NCBI GenBank assembly: GCA_964649415.1 | Contig: CAZYSK010000019.1 | Coordinates: 1 to 64,000 of the forward strand | Reading direction: 5' to 3' | Source of the DNA: CAZYSK01 sp964649415 | GTDB taxonomy: Bacteria > Chloroflexota > Anaerolineae > B4-G1 | DNA: 64,000 bases | In this document: positions 28,159-37,838 of the stretch, in pieces | How positions within the stretch are numbered: the stretch's first letter is position 1 | How the letters are laid out: the number at the start of each line of letters is the position of its first letter | The notes under the pieces: model-generated | The model's database searches: none | What the model saw: only the letters and a program-made list of their open reading frames with translations | Told to the model about the DNA's origin: nothing | Translations under genes and position numbers: made by a program

Positions 28159-31100
28159 CTACTCGTACGCCTCCCATTCGTGCGGGGCCAGGTTGAGGGA
28201 GGCGAATACGAGCACCCGGTTGCCGTGGGAGTCGCTGACGTAGATTGTGCCATCCTCGGCGAGGGCGATGCCGACGGGGAGGGCGAACGAGCGCGCGTCG
28301 AGGCCGTATTGGCCGAAGGAGAGCACGTAGTTGCCCGCGCTGTCGAACACCAGCACCCGGTAGTGGCCCGGATCGGTGACGTAGACGTATCCGTGCGCGT
28401 CCACCGCCAGGTAGGGTTTCTCCTCGGCCAGCCCGGTGTCCCAGCCGGAGATGGACCACTGCCGGAGGAACGCGCCGTTCTTGTCGAAGACCTGCACGCG
28501 GCGGTTCCAGGTGTCGGCCACGTACACCGTGTCGTCGGGGCCCAGCGCGATGCCGACGGGTTCATCCAGGTAGCCCTCCAGCACGCCGCCCCCACCCCAC
28601 TGGGAGATGAAGCCCCCGTCGGGATCGAAGACCTGGACGCGCTTGTTGCCCGTGTCGGACACGTAGACCCGGCCGCCGGTGTCTTCGGGACTGAAGGCGA
28701 CGCCGCGCGGGCCGTAGAACGCGCTCTGCCCAGCCGCGTCGCCGGGCCCGTACTGCCCGAACCAGCCCCAGGCGCGGAAGGTCTCGCCCGCCGCGTCCAG
28801 TTGCTGGATGCGGTGGTTCCACGTGTCTGCAACGTAGACCGTGCCGTCGGGGCCGACGGCGACGTCCCACGGGTCATTGAAGCCCTGGGCACGCCCGCTC
28901 TCCGAGTCCAGGGTCGACTGCCGCCCCCACGCGGCGACGAACTCGCCGTCGGCGGTGAACTTCTGGACGCGGTGGTTGCCTGCGTCGGCGACGTAGACGA
29001 AGCCGTCGGGTCCGACGGTGACGCCGCGCGGGTTGAGGAACTGGCCGGGGGCGGATCCCTCACCGCCGATCACCTGTCGCGCGGCCAGGTCGCGCCAGCC
29101 ACCGGCGTATGGGTCGGTCGATACGGCCTCCATAGGCTTGCTCAGGCCCAGGTCCCACACCTCCGCCATGACGTCGCGGCGCACGTAGAGCCGGAAGTCG
29201 CTGCGCAGCGGCCATTCGTCGAACGTGTGCTTCTTGCCCTTCAGCTCGTCGTAGCGCCGGTAGTCCCGGTCGTACCAGATGTCCCACAGCGCCGCCCGGG
29301 TCTGGGTGTCAGTGATGGCGTGGGTGACGCGTGGCCACGTCATGTTGCGGTAGTCCTCCATGGGCCACCACAGGTAGGTGTAGGTGTTGACGGTGTAGTC
29401 CCGGTCCAGGTAGGGAGCCACGACCTCCCACTGGTCGCGCCCGGCGATGACGACCGGGGCCTCCATCTGCTCCCGCGTCGGCTCCTCCCCGTAGAAGACG
29501 GCGTTGGGGAAATCGCGCAACTGCCAGTACCACAGGGTGGAGCCATCCGCGCCGTAAGATAGCTCGATGGCCTGGGGATCACCAACGGTGCGGCGCGAGA
29601 GCTGCTCGATCTGGCGCATGGCCTCGTTCACCCCGGGGGCGGCGTGAGCGTAGACGAGGTGTTCCGATGGATAGTCGTAGTTGACGTAGCAGAAGCGCCA
29701 GGCGTGGCGGATGGTGAGCCCCGTGGGCACGACGAGGGCGACGAGCAGCAGCACGCGCACGGCCGCGCGCCAGCCGGTGCGCCAGATCAGGTAGCCCAGG
29801 CCCGCGCCGAAGGCGAGCGTGCCGAATAACGCACTCAGGAAGCGCCCGGTGACCTCCAGTTGCCCCAGTTCGTAGCCCTGGAAGGGCCTCGTCACCGCCG
29901 CGCCAATGCACATCGCCAGCGCGATGGCGAAAGGCGGGGCCACGAGCGCCAGCAGCCAGCCCTGGCGTTTGCGCACGCGCTGCCAGTCGGTGCGCTCGAT
30001 CAACTGCCCGATCAACCAGCCGGCGAGCAGGATCATGGGCAGCGCCAGGTGGACGACCAGCCAGGGCATCTTCTCCCCGGCGTAGGCATAGCTGACCCAG
30101 GCCGACACGATCCACCAGAGGAGGAAGGGGAGGAAGTTGTTGGAGATTGGGGGTTGGAGGTTGGAGGTTAGAGGTTGGAGGTTGGAGGTTGGAGGTTGGA
30201 GGTCAGAGATTGGAGGTTGGAGATTAGAAGTTGGAGATTGGGCTTTGGGATTTGGGATTTGGGATTTGGCCCTTGGGATTTGGGATTTGACCGCCAGCGT
30301 GATGGCGGCGATGAGGCTCAGCGCCAGCGGCAGGTAGTCGTACAGTGGCAGGACGATCAGGTAATAGTACCACGGTTGGCCGCCCCGCTGGACCTCCTGC
30401 TGGGCCAGCCAGTAGCCCAGCGAGCCGACGATCCCGCTGGCGATGCCTGTGCCCTTGGTGAAGATGGTAGTGAAGAGGATGACGAAGATGGCGTAGTGGA
30501 CCGCGGCGGCGGTGCTCCAGCGCTTCCAGTTCCACGCCAGGCCGATGCAAGCCGAGGCCGCGAACACCGCGATGGCGATAGCGCCCGAATAGTAGATCGT
30601 CGGCGCGGCGTAGTCGACCGGATCGAAGCCCGCGAGCTGGATCAGGAGGGGGGACAGGAACGGCAAGCACAGCGTGCCCAGGACGACGATGAGGTCGAAC
30701 GAGGGGTACTCGGCCAGGTCGCGCCACGTGCCCACGAGCAAGAGCGTCGCCGCGACGAGGAGCGCCAGCCCGCCCAGCCCGCCCCCGGCGATGGCCCACC
30801 AGACCAGCGCCGGCTGCTCCTCCGGCTTCTGCAGGAATCCCAGCCCCAGGACGACCAGCCCGAGCACCACGGCCACGAGCGCCGCCAGGAAGTAGGTCTT
30901 CAGGTCCCCACCCGGCCACTCGCGGCCCAGGGCGCGCACGGCGAACAGGCCGACGAGGAACAGGCCGAAGATGGCGTTGTAGATGAAGGCGACCTCCTTC
31001 GTGGCGAACATCAGCGACACGCCGGCGGCCATGACGTACAGCCAACGCTCGCGCCTGTCGCGCAGGTAGGAGAAGATAGCCAGCACGACGATGAGTGCCC

Positions 31101-31542
31101 ACAGCATGATGGGGATGTCGTGGCGGATGTAGCGCGAGTAGTAGGCGATGGAGGGCGAGATGAGGAGGAAAAAGGACGTCACGAGCGCGCCCGCGCGGCC
31201 CAGCCAGCGGCGGAAGAGGTAGGGGAACGCGACCAGCGCCACGCCCATCAGCGCGACGGGCAGCCGGGCGGTGAAGTCGTTGTCCGAGAAGAGGAAGTAG
31301 GACAGCGCCGTGGCGTGGAAGAGGAACGGCCCATGCATCAGCGGCGCGTGCTGGAAGCCGTGGCCGGCGTACAGGTTCCACGAGTAGCGCGTGTGGATGC
31401 TCTCGTCGTGGCTCTGCACCCGGTCGCCCAGGCCCCACAGCCGCGTCGCCAGCGCCAGGATGATGATGAGTGCGAAGACGGCCTTCTCCCAGTCGAACGC
31501 CACGAGCTTGTTCAGGGGCTTATCCAGGATTGATTGATTCAC
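28159..31542 (-). CDS. Agl23-type membrane glycosyltransferase fused to NHL repeats
   Basis: A polytopic GT-C-fold protein (TIGR03663/Agl23-like) in about the first 620 residues, with the acidic loop motif VQSHDESIHTRYSW after the first membrane helix. About residues 860-1125 hold six NHL repeats such as NPRGVTVGPDGFVYVADAGN that should form an extracytoplasmic beta-propeller. It probably transfers sugar from a polyprenyl-phosphate donor. I chose the GTG at 31542 (AGAGGACAC just before it); a TTG at 31611 would add 23 residues. A low-complexity stretch around residues 415-467 (QIPNPKAQSP, SNLQPPISDLQ) comes from DNA repeats at 30140-30292 in a loop between membrane helices. Confidence 0.82.
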   Translation of the reverse strand: MNQSILDKPLNKLVAFDWEKAVFALIIILALATRLWGLGDRVQSHDESIHTRYSWNLYAGHGFQHAPLMHGPFLFHATALSYFLFSDNDFTARLPVALMGVALVAFPYLFRRWLGRAGALVTSFFLLISPSIAYYSRYIRHDIPIMLWALIVVLAIFSYLRDRRERWLYVMAAGVSLMFATKEVAFIYNAIFGLFLVGLFAVRALGREWPGGDLKTYFLAALVAVVLGLVVLGLGFLQKPEEQPALVWWAIAGGGLGGLALLVAATLLLVGTWRDLAEYPSFDLIVVLGTLCLPFLSPLLIQLAGFDPVDYAAPTIYYSGAIAIAVFAASACIGLAWNWKRWSTAAAVHYAIFVILFTTIFTKGTGIASGIVGSLGYWLAQQEVQRGGQPWYYYLIVLPLYDYLPLALSLIAAITLAVKSQIPRAKSQIPNPKAQSPTSNLQPPISDLQPPTSNLQPLTSNLQPPISNNFLPFLLWWIVSAWVSYAYAGEKMPWLVVHLALPMILLAGWLIGQLIERTDWQRVRKRQGWLLALVAPPFAIALAMCIGAAVTRPFQGYELGQLEVTGRFLSALFGTLAFGAGLGYLIWRTGWRAAVRVLLLVALVVPTGLTIRHAWRFCYVNYDYPSEHLVYAHAAPGVNEAMRQIEQLSRRTVGDPQAIELSYGADGSTLWYWQLRDFPNAVFYGEEPTREQMEAPVVIAGRDQWEVVAPYLDRDYTVNTYTYLWWPMEDYRNMTWPRVTHAITDTQTRAALWDIWYDRDYRRYDELKGKKHTFDEWPLRSDFRLYVRRDVMAEVWDLGLSKPMEAVSTDPYAGGWRDLAARQVIGGEGSAPGQFLNPRGVTVGPDGFVYVADAGNHRVQKFTADGEFVAAWGRQSTLDSESGRAQGFNDPWDVAVGPDGTVYVADTWNHRIQQLDAAGETFRAWGWFGQYGPGDAAGQSAFYGPRGVAFSPEDTGGRVYVSDTGNKRVQVFDPDGGFISQWGGGGVLEGYLDEPVGIALGPDDTVYVADTWNRRVQVFDKNGAFLRQWSISGWDTGLAEEKPYLAVDAHGYVYVTDPGHYRVLVFDSAGNYVLSFGQYGLDARSFALPVGIALAEDGTIYVSDSHGNRVLVFASLNLAPHEWEAYE
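30140..30292. repeat. In-frame low-complexity repeats
   Basis: Tandem units of TTGGAGGTTGGAGG type followed by TTTGGGATTTGGGATTTGG type lie inside the coding sequence and keep the frame. The second type recurs at 36222-36297 in another membrane protein at an equivalent place just after a helix. Confidence 0.9.
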
Positions 31543-31834
31543 GTGTCCTCTGTCCTCCGCTAAGTTTGATTTGACAGCGTGCCATTTCGCATAGCCTATT
31601 TTTGCTTTCAAAGGTGAGCCAAGGCAAATCGTTTGGGTCTACCATAATGACTATGCGAAGTCCAAGCCTCGTGTTTCGTGTTGCGTGTTTCGTCTCGAAC
31701 GTCCCGATTCATTGGGGGTCTTGGGCCTCCCACGCAGGTCCACCTTGCCAATCTCACCAAACGCAACACGCAGCACGAACCACGCCTCTCGCCTCCACAA
31801 ATCCCCGCTGAAGCAGGGCGTCCACCACTGCCCA
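31543..31834. other. Intergenic region with inverted repeats
   Basis: CTCGTGTTTCGTGTTGCGTG (about 31671) and its partial complement ACGCAACACGCAGCACG (about 31759) form a loose inverted repeat of a family also seen near 28143 and 33047. No gene was recognised. Confidence 0.55.
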
Positions 31835-33823
31835 TCACTCACCTGTGCTCGCGTCCAGCAGCCACAGTGCAGCCCGCTGCTCGACGACGGGCAGCGCGGG
31901 ACTGGCGCGGAACAACAGCCAGTTCGCCAGACCGCGGCACTGGAGTGGCCATTGCCAGACACAGGCGACCTGCGCCCGGTCCCAACTGTGCTGCAGGACG
32001 AAATCCTGGCCGACGTAGGGATCTCCCCTCAAAGGCTCCGGCAGCGACGGCTCTTCCAGACTGGAATGGGCCGTGATCAGGAATGGTAGGTCGGTAGTTG
32101 GTAAATTGGTAGTTGGCAGATTGGTAGTTGGTAGATTGGTGGCGGCGGCGAATTCGCGCAGGTACCACGCCAGAGCCCATGGTAGGGACGCAGGCTGCGT
32201 CTCTAATACCGTGACCGGCAACGCCGCCGGGATGCCGGTCTCACGCCACGACAGGTCGCGCAGCGTCGAAACCAGATCGCGCACGCCCTCGGCCGTCGGG
32301 GCGCGCACCAGCGGCTCGCGCGGGTCGGCCGGGCGCACGTAGGCCAAGCCCACGCCCACCGAGCAGGTGAGCGCCAGGAGCACGACGCCGGTGGCCACGG
32401 CCATGGCGCGCACAGCGGCGTCGAGCCGCATCGCCAGGGCGAAGATCGCCGCCAACACGAGCTGCAGCGAGACCACCAGCACCGCCAGCGCCAGGTCAGA
32501 GGCTTCACCATAGACCGTGTAGTGCGCGAGCATCAGGTAGAGATAAGACCACAGGACCACGACGACGGGCACGTACAGGCCCTCGCTGAGCCACTCGCCG
32601 CGCTCGCGCAGGCCCTGGGCAAGCGCCTCGACCGCCAGGCCACTCAGCAGCGCGAGCGGCAGAACCAGCCACAGCACGTCGAGCGGAGCCCGGCCCGGCA
32701 TCAGGGCCAGCAGGAGGATCGCCAGCAGCGCCCACAGGCCCAGCCAGGCGCCGAAACGGGAGCGGGCACACGAGCGGAGGCCGGGCACGCCTCGCCGCAA
32801 CGCCCACACCAGCCCGCCGAGGCCGAAAACCAGCGTCAGTGGCTCGTACATGGCCACCAACGCAAGCGGCGCCAACTGTGCATCCGGCGACGCGGCGGGG
32901 CCCAACGCCGGGCCGAAACGGGTGATCCACGCCCACAGCAGATCGCCCGCCGCCCCCAATCCGCTCGGGTTCCACCCCAGGCCGGTGGAGAGGGACAGGG
33001 CGGCGAAGAGGAAGATGGGGATGGAGAGCCAATCACGGAACACGCGCGACGTGTTGCGTGTTGCGTGTTGCGTCTTGCGTCTTGCGTCTTGCGTCATACG
33101 TCCTGCGTCTTGCGTCTCGCTCCCTGCTTCCTGCATCCTGCCTCCTGCCCCCTGCGCCTTGCGCGCGATCAGGGCGGACAGGGCGAGCGGGAGGAGGAAG
33201 CCGTAGGCGGACGGGCTGGCGGTCACGGCCAGGGCTAACCCAAGAGCCGATAGAATGGGCCACGTGCGCTGCTCCGACGGACCGCCGGCATCCTGCCGGC
33301 ATGCATCCTGCCGGCTTGCCAGCCCGCTCAGGAGCGCCATCGCCCCCACGGCGGCCAACACGGTGCCGTCCAGTTGGCGCGAGGCGAAGAGCGTCGTGGG
33401 CGATAGCGCCAGGGCCAGGCCGGCCGCCAGCGCGCCCATGCGCCCGATACACCGTCGCAGCAAGAGCGGGCTGAGCGCCAACGCCGCGCCGAAGAGGGCC
33501 GGGCACAGGCGCGCCAGGCGGTCCCCGGCGGCAAACACGGTGAAGAGCAGCGTGTTGACGGCGAAGAGCAGGGGGCTGTAGCCGCCGGCCTGCGGCATGC
33601 CCTGGCCGGTGGCGGCCTGCCACGCCAGCACGCCCTCGCGGGCCTCCAGCGCGCTGAGCGGCGCTGCGTCGAGCTGGAACAGCCGCAGGGCAAGCGCCCC
33701 CACGCCCACCAGCACCCACAGCGCCACCTCCACGGTCAGCCGAGGATTGGTAGATTGGTGAGCTGGTAGATTGGTAGCTGGCAAATTGGTAGTTTGGTGC
33801 ATGAGTAGATTGGGGTCTATCAT
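31835..33823 (-). CDS. Polytopic GT-C-like membrane protein
   Basis: 662 residues with about twelve hydrophobic segments and an acidic motif after the first (LSALEAREGVLAWQ) typical of GT39/PMT-like GT-C enzymes. It probably uses a polyprenyl-phosphate sugar; donor and acceptor cannot be read. Its start overlaps the stop of the DUF2298 gene upstream (ATGA). Much of the N-terminus (QTTNLPATNLPAHQSTNP), one loop (TNLPTTNLPTTNLPTTDLP) and another loop rich in QDAG/QDARR are encoded by dispersed DNA repeats at 33740-33815, 32083-32140 and 33043-33160, so the original N-terminus may have been altered. Confidence 0.75.
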   Translation of the reverse strand: MIDPNLLMHQTTNLPATNLPAHQSTNPRLTVEVALWVLVGVGALALRLFQLDAAPLSALEAREGVLAWQAATGQGMPQAGGYSPLLFAVNTLLFTVFAAGDRLARLCPALFGAALALSPLLLRRCIGRMGALAAGLALALSPTTLFASRQLDGTVLAAVGAMALLSGLASRQDACRQDAGGPSEQRTWPILSALGLALAVTASPSAYGFLLPLALSALIARKAQGAGGRMQEAGSETQDAGRMTQDARRKTQHATRNTSRVFRDWLSIPIFLFAALSLSTGLGWNPSGLGAAGDLLWAWITRFGPALGPAASPDAQLAPLALVAMYEPLTLVFGLGGLVWALRRGVPGLRSCARSRFGAWLGLWALLAILLLALMPGRAPLDVLWLVLPLALLSGLAVEALAQGLRERGEWLSEGLYVPVVVVLWSYLYLMLAHYTVYGEASDLALAVLVVSLQLVLAAIFALAMRLDAAVRAMAVATGVVLLALTCSVGVGLAYVRPADPREPLVRAPTAEGVRDLVSTLRDLSWRETGIPAALPVTVLETQPASLPWALAWYLREFAAATNLPTTNLPTTNLPTTDLPFLITAHSSLEEPSLPEPLRGDPYVGQDFVLQHSWDRAQVACVWQWPLQCRGLANWLLFRASPALPVVEQRAALWLLDASTGE

Positions 33824-36558
33824 TTGACTTCGTAGCGTGGAAGTCGGACTTCGGACTCTGGACTCCGAACCTCTTCCACGCGGTAGATGGTCACGCCGTC
33901 GGCGTCGTAGGCCACGTCGAGCAGGCCGGCGAACTTGGCCAGGCCAGCGGGCGGATAGCGCCCCCGCTCCAGCGGTCCGACGTAGACGTAGCGGATGTCG
34001 TACTCATCCAGCAAGGCCCAGACCTCATCCGGGTCCACGCTGGTGTAGAGCGCCTCGATGTCCGGCTCGCGGCGGGCCTGTTCCTCGTAATCGCCGCGCC
34101 ACTGGTGCTCGTGCCCGCCCCATCCGAGGAGCGTGGGCAGGCCGGTGTGCGCCGAGACGCGGCCCTCGTAGACGTAGGCCTTGAACTGGTCGCCCGGTGC
34201 CTCCAGGATCACGGGCACCACGTCGCCGTCGCGCCCGACGTTCTCGTTGAGCCAGGCGATGGCGGCGTAGTCCTCCGGCTGGGCCTGGGCCAGGTAGGCG
34301 GTGGCGTCCAGCGTGGGCGGTCCGCCGTACTCGCCGGCCCGCGCGGGGATGGCCAGCAGGGGGTAGACGAACCCAGCGAGGATCAGCAGACCGGCGACGG
34401 CCACCACGCCGACCCTGCCGCGCCGGGCGAAGGTCGCCAGCGCGTAGGCGGCGGCGATGGCCCACAGCACCCAGGTCTGGAAATAGAACTTGAAGACGGT
34501 GTTCATGCGGGTGCCGAAGTGGTCGCTCAGATAGACGTACTCCACGCCCAGGGCCAGGAGCCCCCCCGTGGCGAGGAGGAGCAGGACGAAGTCGGAGGAC
34601 TCAGAAACCGGGTTTTTTCCGGAAAACCTGGTTTCTTTCTCTCGAAGAGTGAGCGCGACGGTGGCGATGAGGCCGATGAGGACGAGAGCGGTCCACGGGT
34701 TGAGCACCCGCGCCAGCAGGTTACGCAGCAGCACGTCGCCGGCAGTCGCCGGCTCCTCCACGCCCGGCAGCGGCTCGCCGCGAATCCAGGCCACCGCGTA
34801 GGACGCCGGCCCCTGGGGCTGGATCGCGCCCAGGGACGCCAGCAGGGCGAAGAGGGCCAACACCAGCGCCAGCAAGACGAGGATGCCCACCAGCACGGCC
34901 AGCGTCCAGCGCAACACGCGCGCCATCCGCACCCCGCTCCGCCGCGCCTCCCCGGCGACGAACGCGACGGCGATGAAGGCCAGAGGCCCGAACATGACGA
35001 GAAACTGGGGCAGGCGCGTGGCGCTGAACACGTTGATCAGAATGCCGCCGGCCTGGGACTGGAAACTGGCCCAGAAGGGGAAGTAGAGGAGGATGCCGGC
35101 GATGAGGAGGGAGAGGAATAGGAACGCGAGATGCAGGACGTCAAACGTGAGGCGTGAGACGGCAAACGTGAAACGTGAAACGCCAAACGTCAAACGTGAG
35201 GTGTCGAAGGTCAGGTAGGAGGTGCGGAGCGCGGCCAGCGCGTAGGCGGCGACGAGTACGAAGAGGTAGATGGGGAAATCCCAGGTGTTGAGGAAGCCCA
35301 GGCCGCCGAGGCAGAGGGCGTAGACGAGGAACTCCCAGGGCGATAGAAACCAGGTTTCTCGGAGGAAACCCGGTTTCGTCGCTTGTGAAGAACCTGGCCT
35401 CTTGAGCGCGGCGAGATACAGGTTGAGGGCCAACGCGAGGGCCAGGAGGACGAAGGGCAAGGCCAACACGTGGGGGTGCATGTCGCCCAGGATGAAGCTG
35501 AAGCCGGGGAATTCGTCAATGACGTGCTGCTCCCCGCCCCAGGGGCCGTAGTCCTGCAGCACGCGCGAGGCCTGCCACCACCAGAAGAAGCGCGTCGGCA
35601 CCCAGGTACCCTGGCCGAAGGGCACGGGCGGCTGATCGAGCCGGGTGATGTCGAGCCAGGCCCAAAAGCCAGCGCTCCCCACGCCGGCCGCGTGGAATAC
35701 CTCCAACAACCCCTCCAGGTTGCCCATCACGGCGACGAGGAGAGGGGCAAGCACAGCCCCACCGAATGCCACGGCGCGGTTTGCATGCCGGTAGGATGCC
35801 GGCGGTCCAGTCGGCGGTCCGTCGGTCGTGAGATCGTGGTCGTCATGCCGGCAGGATGCCGGCGGTCCCAGGGGCGGTCCATTGGTCACGTATCCGAGAT
35901 TGTAGGCCAGGGTGGACGCGCCCGCACAGGTGAGGGCGAAAAGGGTGGCGATGCCAAGATTGAAGGCGATGGAGGGCGGCACGGCCGCCAGACGGGTCAG
36001 CATGGCGACGATGATGTAGCCGAAATGGTAATAGGAGATGGCGAAGCCGGAGAGCCAGGGATCGTGGGGCGGGAAGGTGTCGGCACGCAGAATGGCGCGC
36101 AGAAAAGCGATCTCCATCCACTTCTCACCGCCCGCCGTCTGGATGCGCGGCATGTGGGCGCGCACCAGGCACCAGGCCACGAACGCCAATGCGAAGACGA
36201 GCTCGGAGAGAAGGATGGAAGATGCAGGGGGCAAGAGGCAAGAAGCAGGTTTGGAATTTGGGCTTTGGGATTTGGGGTTTGGGATTTGGGCTTTGACCAC
36301 CAGGCCCAGCGCCAGGAGCAGGCCCAACGCGACGAGGATCCCGCCAACTGTGTTATGCAGCCAGCCCAGGGTCGTCAGCAGCCAGAAGGTCCAACCGGCC
36401 AGGAGCAAGCCCAGTGGCTTGGACATGCCGTAGCCCCGGTCCGGCAGGTGGCGGAACAGCCGCAGGCAGAGCGGCAGCGCCGCCAGCCCGAAAGCCTGGA
36501 CGACGACGTACCAACGCAGCGCGAGAAGCGCCTGCGGGAGGAGCGTGTCCGCGGTCAC
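33820..36558 (-). CDS. DUF2298 (YYY domain) membrane protein
   Basis: 912 residues with many membrane helices. Diagnostic DUF2298 segments: GGEKWMEIAFLRAILRADTF then WLSGFAISYYHFGYII, later RMNTVFKFYFQTWVLW, and near the end RYVYVGPLERGRYPPAGLAKF. These proteins are thought to be GT-C-type enzymes in surface-glycan assembly of Chloroflexota and archaea; the reaction is not known to me. The GTG start at 36558 follows the anti-sigma gene by 15 bp. Four sets of in-frame repeats occur: 34603-34636 and 35345-35377 (palindromes), 35120-35210 (SRLTFGVSRFTF) and 36222-36297. Confidence 0.8.
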   Translation of the reverse strand: MTADTLLPQALLALRWYVVVQAFGLAALPLCLRLFRHLPDRGYGMSKPLGLLLAGWTFWLLTTLGWLHNTVGGILVALGLLLALGLVVKAQIPNPKSQSPNSKPASCLLPPASSILLSELVFALAFVAWCLVRAHMPRIQTAGGEKWMEIAFLRAILRADTFPPHDPWLSGFAISYYHFGYIIVAMLTRLAAVPPSIAFNLGIATLFALTCAGASTLAYNLGYVTNGPPLGPPASCRHDDHDLTTDGPPTGPPASYRHANRAVAFGGAVLAPLLVAVMGNLEGLLEVFHAAGVGSAGFWAWLDITRLDQPPVPFGQGTWVPTRFFWWWQASRVLQDYGPWGGEQHVIDEFPGFSFILGDMHPHVLALPFVLLALALALNLYLAALKRPGSSQATKPGFLRETWFLSPWEFLVYALCLGGLGFLNTWDFPIYLFVLVAAYALAALRTSYLTFDTSRLTFGVSRFTFAVSRLTFDVLHLAFLFLSLLIAGILLYFPFWASFQSQAGGILINVFSATRLPQFLVMFGPLAFIAVAFVAGEARRSGVRMARVLRWTLAVLVGILVLLALVLALFALLASLGAIQPQGPASYAVAWIRGEPLPGVEEPATAGDVLLRNLLARVLNPWTALVLIGLIATVALTLREKETRFSGKNPVSESSDFVLLLLATGGLLALGVEYVYLSDHFGTRMNTVFKFYFQTWVLWAIAAAYALATFARRGRVGVVAVAGLLILAGFVYPLLAIPARAGEYGGPPTLDATAYLAQAQPEDYAAIAWLNENVGRDGDVVPVILEAPGDQFKAYVYEGRVSAHTGLPTLLGWGGHEHQWRGDYEEQARREPDIEALYTSVDPDEVWALLDEYDIRYVYVGPLERGRYPPAGLAKFAGLLDVAYDADGVTIYRVEEVRSPESEVRLPRYEVK
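34603..34636. repeat. In-frame palindromic element (TTTTCCGGAAAA core)
   Basis: AGAAACCGGGTTTTTTCC pairs with GGAAAACCTGGTTTCT. Read on the - strand it encodes KETRFSGKNPVSES around residue 645 of the DUF2298 protein without breaking the frame. Confidence 0.85.
35345..35377. repeat. In-frame palindromic element
   Basis: AGAAACCAGGTTTCTC pairs with GGAGGAAACCCGGTTTC and encodes TKPGFLRETWFLSP near residue 400 of the same protein. Confidence 0.85.
35778..35885. repeat. In-frame GCCGGCAGGATGCCGGCGG repeats
   Basis: Two copies, encoding GPPASYRH and GPPASCRH, lie in a loop of the DUF2298 protein. Others are at 33281-33317 (SRQDACRQDAGGP in the neighbouring protein), 37902-37924 and 37941-37963. 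Confidence 0.85.
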
Positions 36559-36573
36559 CCCACCATCTCCACG

Positions 36574-37191
36574 TCAAGCGCCCGGTTCCAGCGGCGTCGG
36601 CGGCAACATGGGCGCAGGCGTCCGCAGCAGGGGCACCGGCTCGTACAGGCATTGCGGGCACCGCTCACGCGTCCGTCCGTGCATCCGCGGCAGCTCCGGC
36701 GTCGGCGTCACCTCCACGCCCAACGGCCCGCCGGGCAAGGTGGCCTCGCCGGACACATCCGAGACGATCGCGGCGACCGGCGGCGGAGCGGTCACGGGCT
36801 CGGGGGGCGCTGTGCGCGCGGAGACCGACTGCCCCAGGGCCGGGGAGACGCAGAGCATCATGCAGCACGCCACGACGACGCTGAACACGGCAGAGGCCCG
36901 CCGGCTCAGGGCGGCGTTGAGGCGCTCGCCACGAATCTGCGCCTGGACCGCCCACCACTTGGGGCGGGACACGTCCACCGCATCCGCCGCCTCCATCAGC
37001 GCCCCCTTGATCTCTTCCTGGAGCCAGCGGTGGTCGGCGACGACGCTGCGGCAGCGCGCGCACCAGCGCAGGTGCTCCGCAACGTCGGACGCCCGATCAA
37101 TGTCCGCGGACGCCCGATCAATGTCCGCCGCGTATAGTTCCCCGTCGCCGAATCGGGCCAGTTCCACTTCCCGCGGATGAATGTCGCTCAC
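36574..37191 (-). CDS. Anti-sigma factor with zinc-finger and one membrane segment
   Basis: 205 residues from a GTG at 37191. The N-terminal domain has the zf-HC2 motif HLRWCARC (H-x3-C-x2-C), a hydrophobic stretch (SAVFSVVVACCMMLCVSPAL) crosses the membrane, and the Pro-rich rest is extracytoplasmic with a CPQC pair. It should bind and hold the sigma factor encoded 23 bp upstream. Between its first helix and the zinc motif it carries a direct 7-residue duplication, ADIDRASADIDRAS, encoded by a repeat family at 37085-37130 that also occurs in the histidine kinase at 54238-55551. Confidence 0.85.
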   Translation of the reverse strand: MSDIHPREVELARFGDGELYAADIDRASADIDRASDVAEHLRWCARCRSVVADHRWLQEEIKGALMEAADAVDVSRPKWWAVQAQIRGERLNAALSRRASAVFSVVVACCMMLCVSPALGQSVSARTAPPEPVTAPPPVAAIVSDVSGEATLPGGPLGVEVTPTPELPRMHGRTRERCPQCLYEPVPLLRTPAPMLPPTPLEPGA

Positions 37192-37214
37192 GTCTCTACC
37201 CCTATTTCCCTGGA

Positions 37215-37838
37215 TCAGAAACCAGTCTCGCCACGTGATGGTACGTCCCCGCGATGCGAGATGGCCAACGACCTGGCTTCTCCACGCTCCGGTTCCGCGA
37301 GCAGCCGCCGCAGTTGCGTCTTGCCATAGGCCACCCGCGACCTGGCCGCGTCGGGCGAGCAGCCCAGCGCGGCAGCGATCTCGGCGTAGGAGAGCTCCTC
37401 GTAGTAGCGCAACACCAGCGCGTCCCTGGCCCCCGCGCTCACCTGCTGCAGCGCCGTCCACACGGCCCGGCGCGTCCCCCGCAGTTCCAGCGCGCGCTCG
37501 GGATCGCCGCGCGACTTAGGGCTGGCCGGGCCCCGGCCAGCGGCATCAAGCGTCTCCAGCGAGAGGACGTGCAGCCGGCGACGGCGGCGACTGTTGCGGC
37601 AGCGGCTGACGAGCACGACGCGCAACCAGGCCCAGAATGAACCCCGCTCGGGCTCGTAGCGCGCCAGGTTGCGAAAGACGTAGACGAAGGCATCCTGGAC
37701 TACCTCCTCGGCGTCACACGTGTCCTGAAGGAGCAGGTAGGCCAGGCGCAGCGCGGCCGCGTGGTGCGCTTCGTAGAGCGCCCGCTGGGCCGCCTCGTCA
37801 CCGTCTATCGCGCGCGTCAGGGTTTCGTCGTCTACCAT
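37215..37838 (-). CDS. ECF-type RNA polymerase sigma factor
   Basis: 207 residues. Region 2 is visible as AEEVVQDAFVYVFRNLARYE, followed by GSFWAWLRVVLVSRCRN; region 4 is ALVLRYYEELSYAEIAAALG then DAARSRVAYGKTQLRRLL. It lies directly upstream of its zinc-finger anti-sigma factor and then the DUF2298 and glycosyltransferase genes, so it may control surface-glycan genes in response to an envelope signal (inference from context). The last residues (RGETGF) come from an AAACCAG-type repeat half. Confidence 0.9.
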   Translation of the reverse strand: MVDDETLTRAIDGDEAAQRALYEAHHAAALRLAYLLLQDTCDAEEVVQDAFVYVFRNLARYEPERGSFWAWLRVVLVSRCRNSRRRRRLHVLSLETLDAAGRGPASPKSRGDPERALELRGTRRAVWTALQQVSAGARDALVLRYYEELSYAEIAAALGCSPDAARSRVAYGKTQLRRLLAEPERGEARSLAISHRGDVPSRGETGF

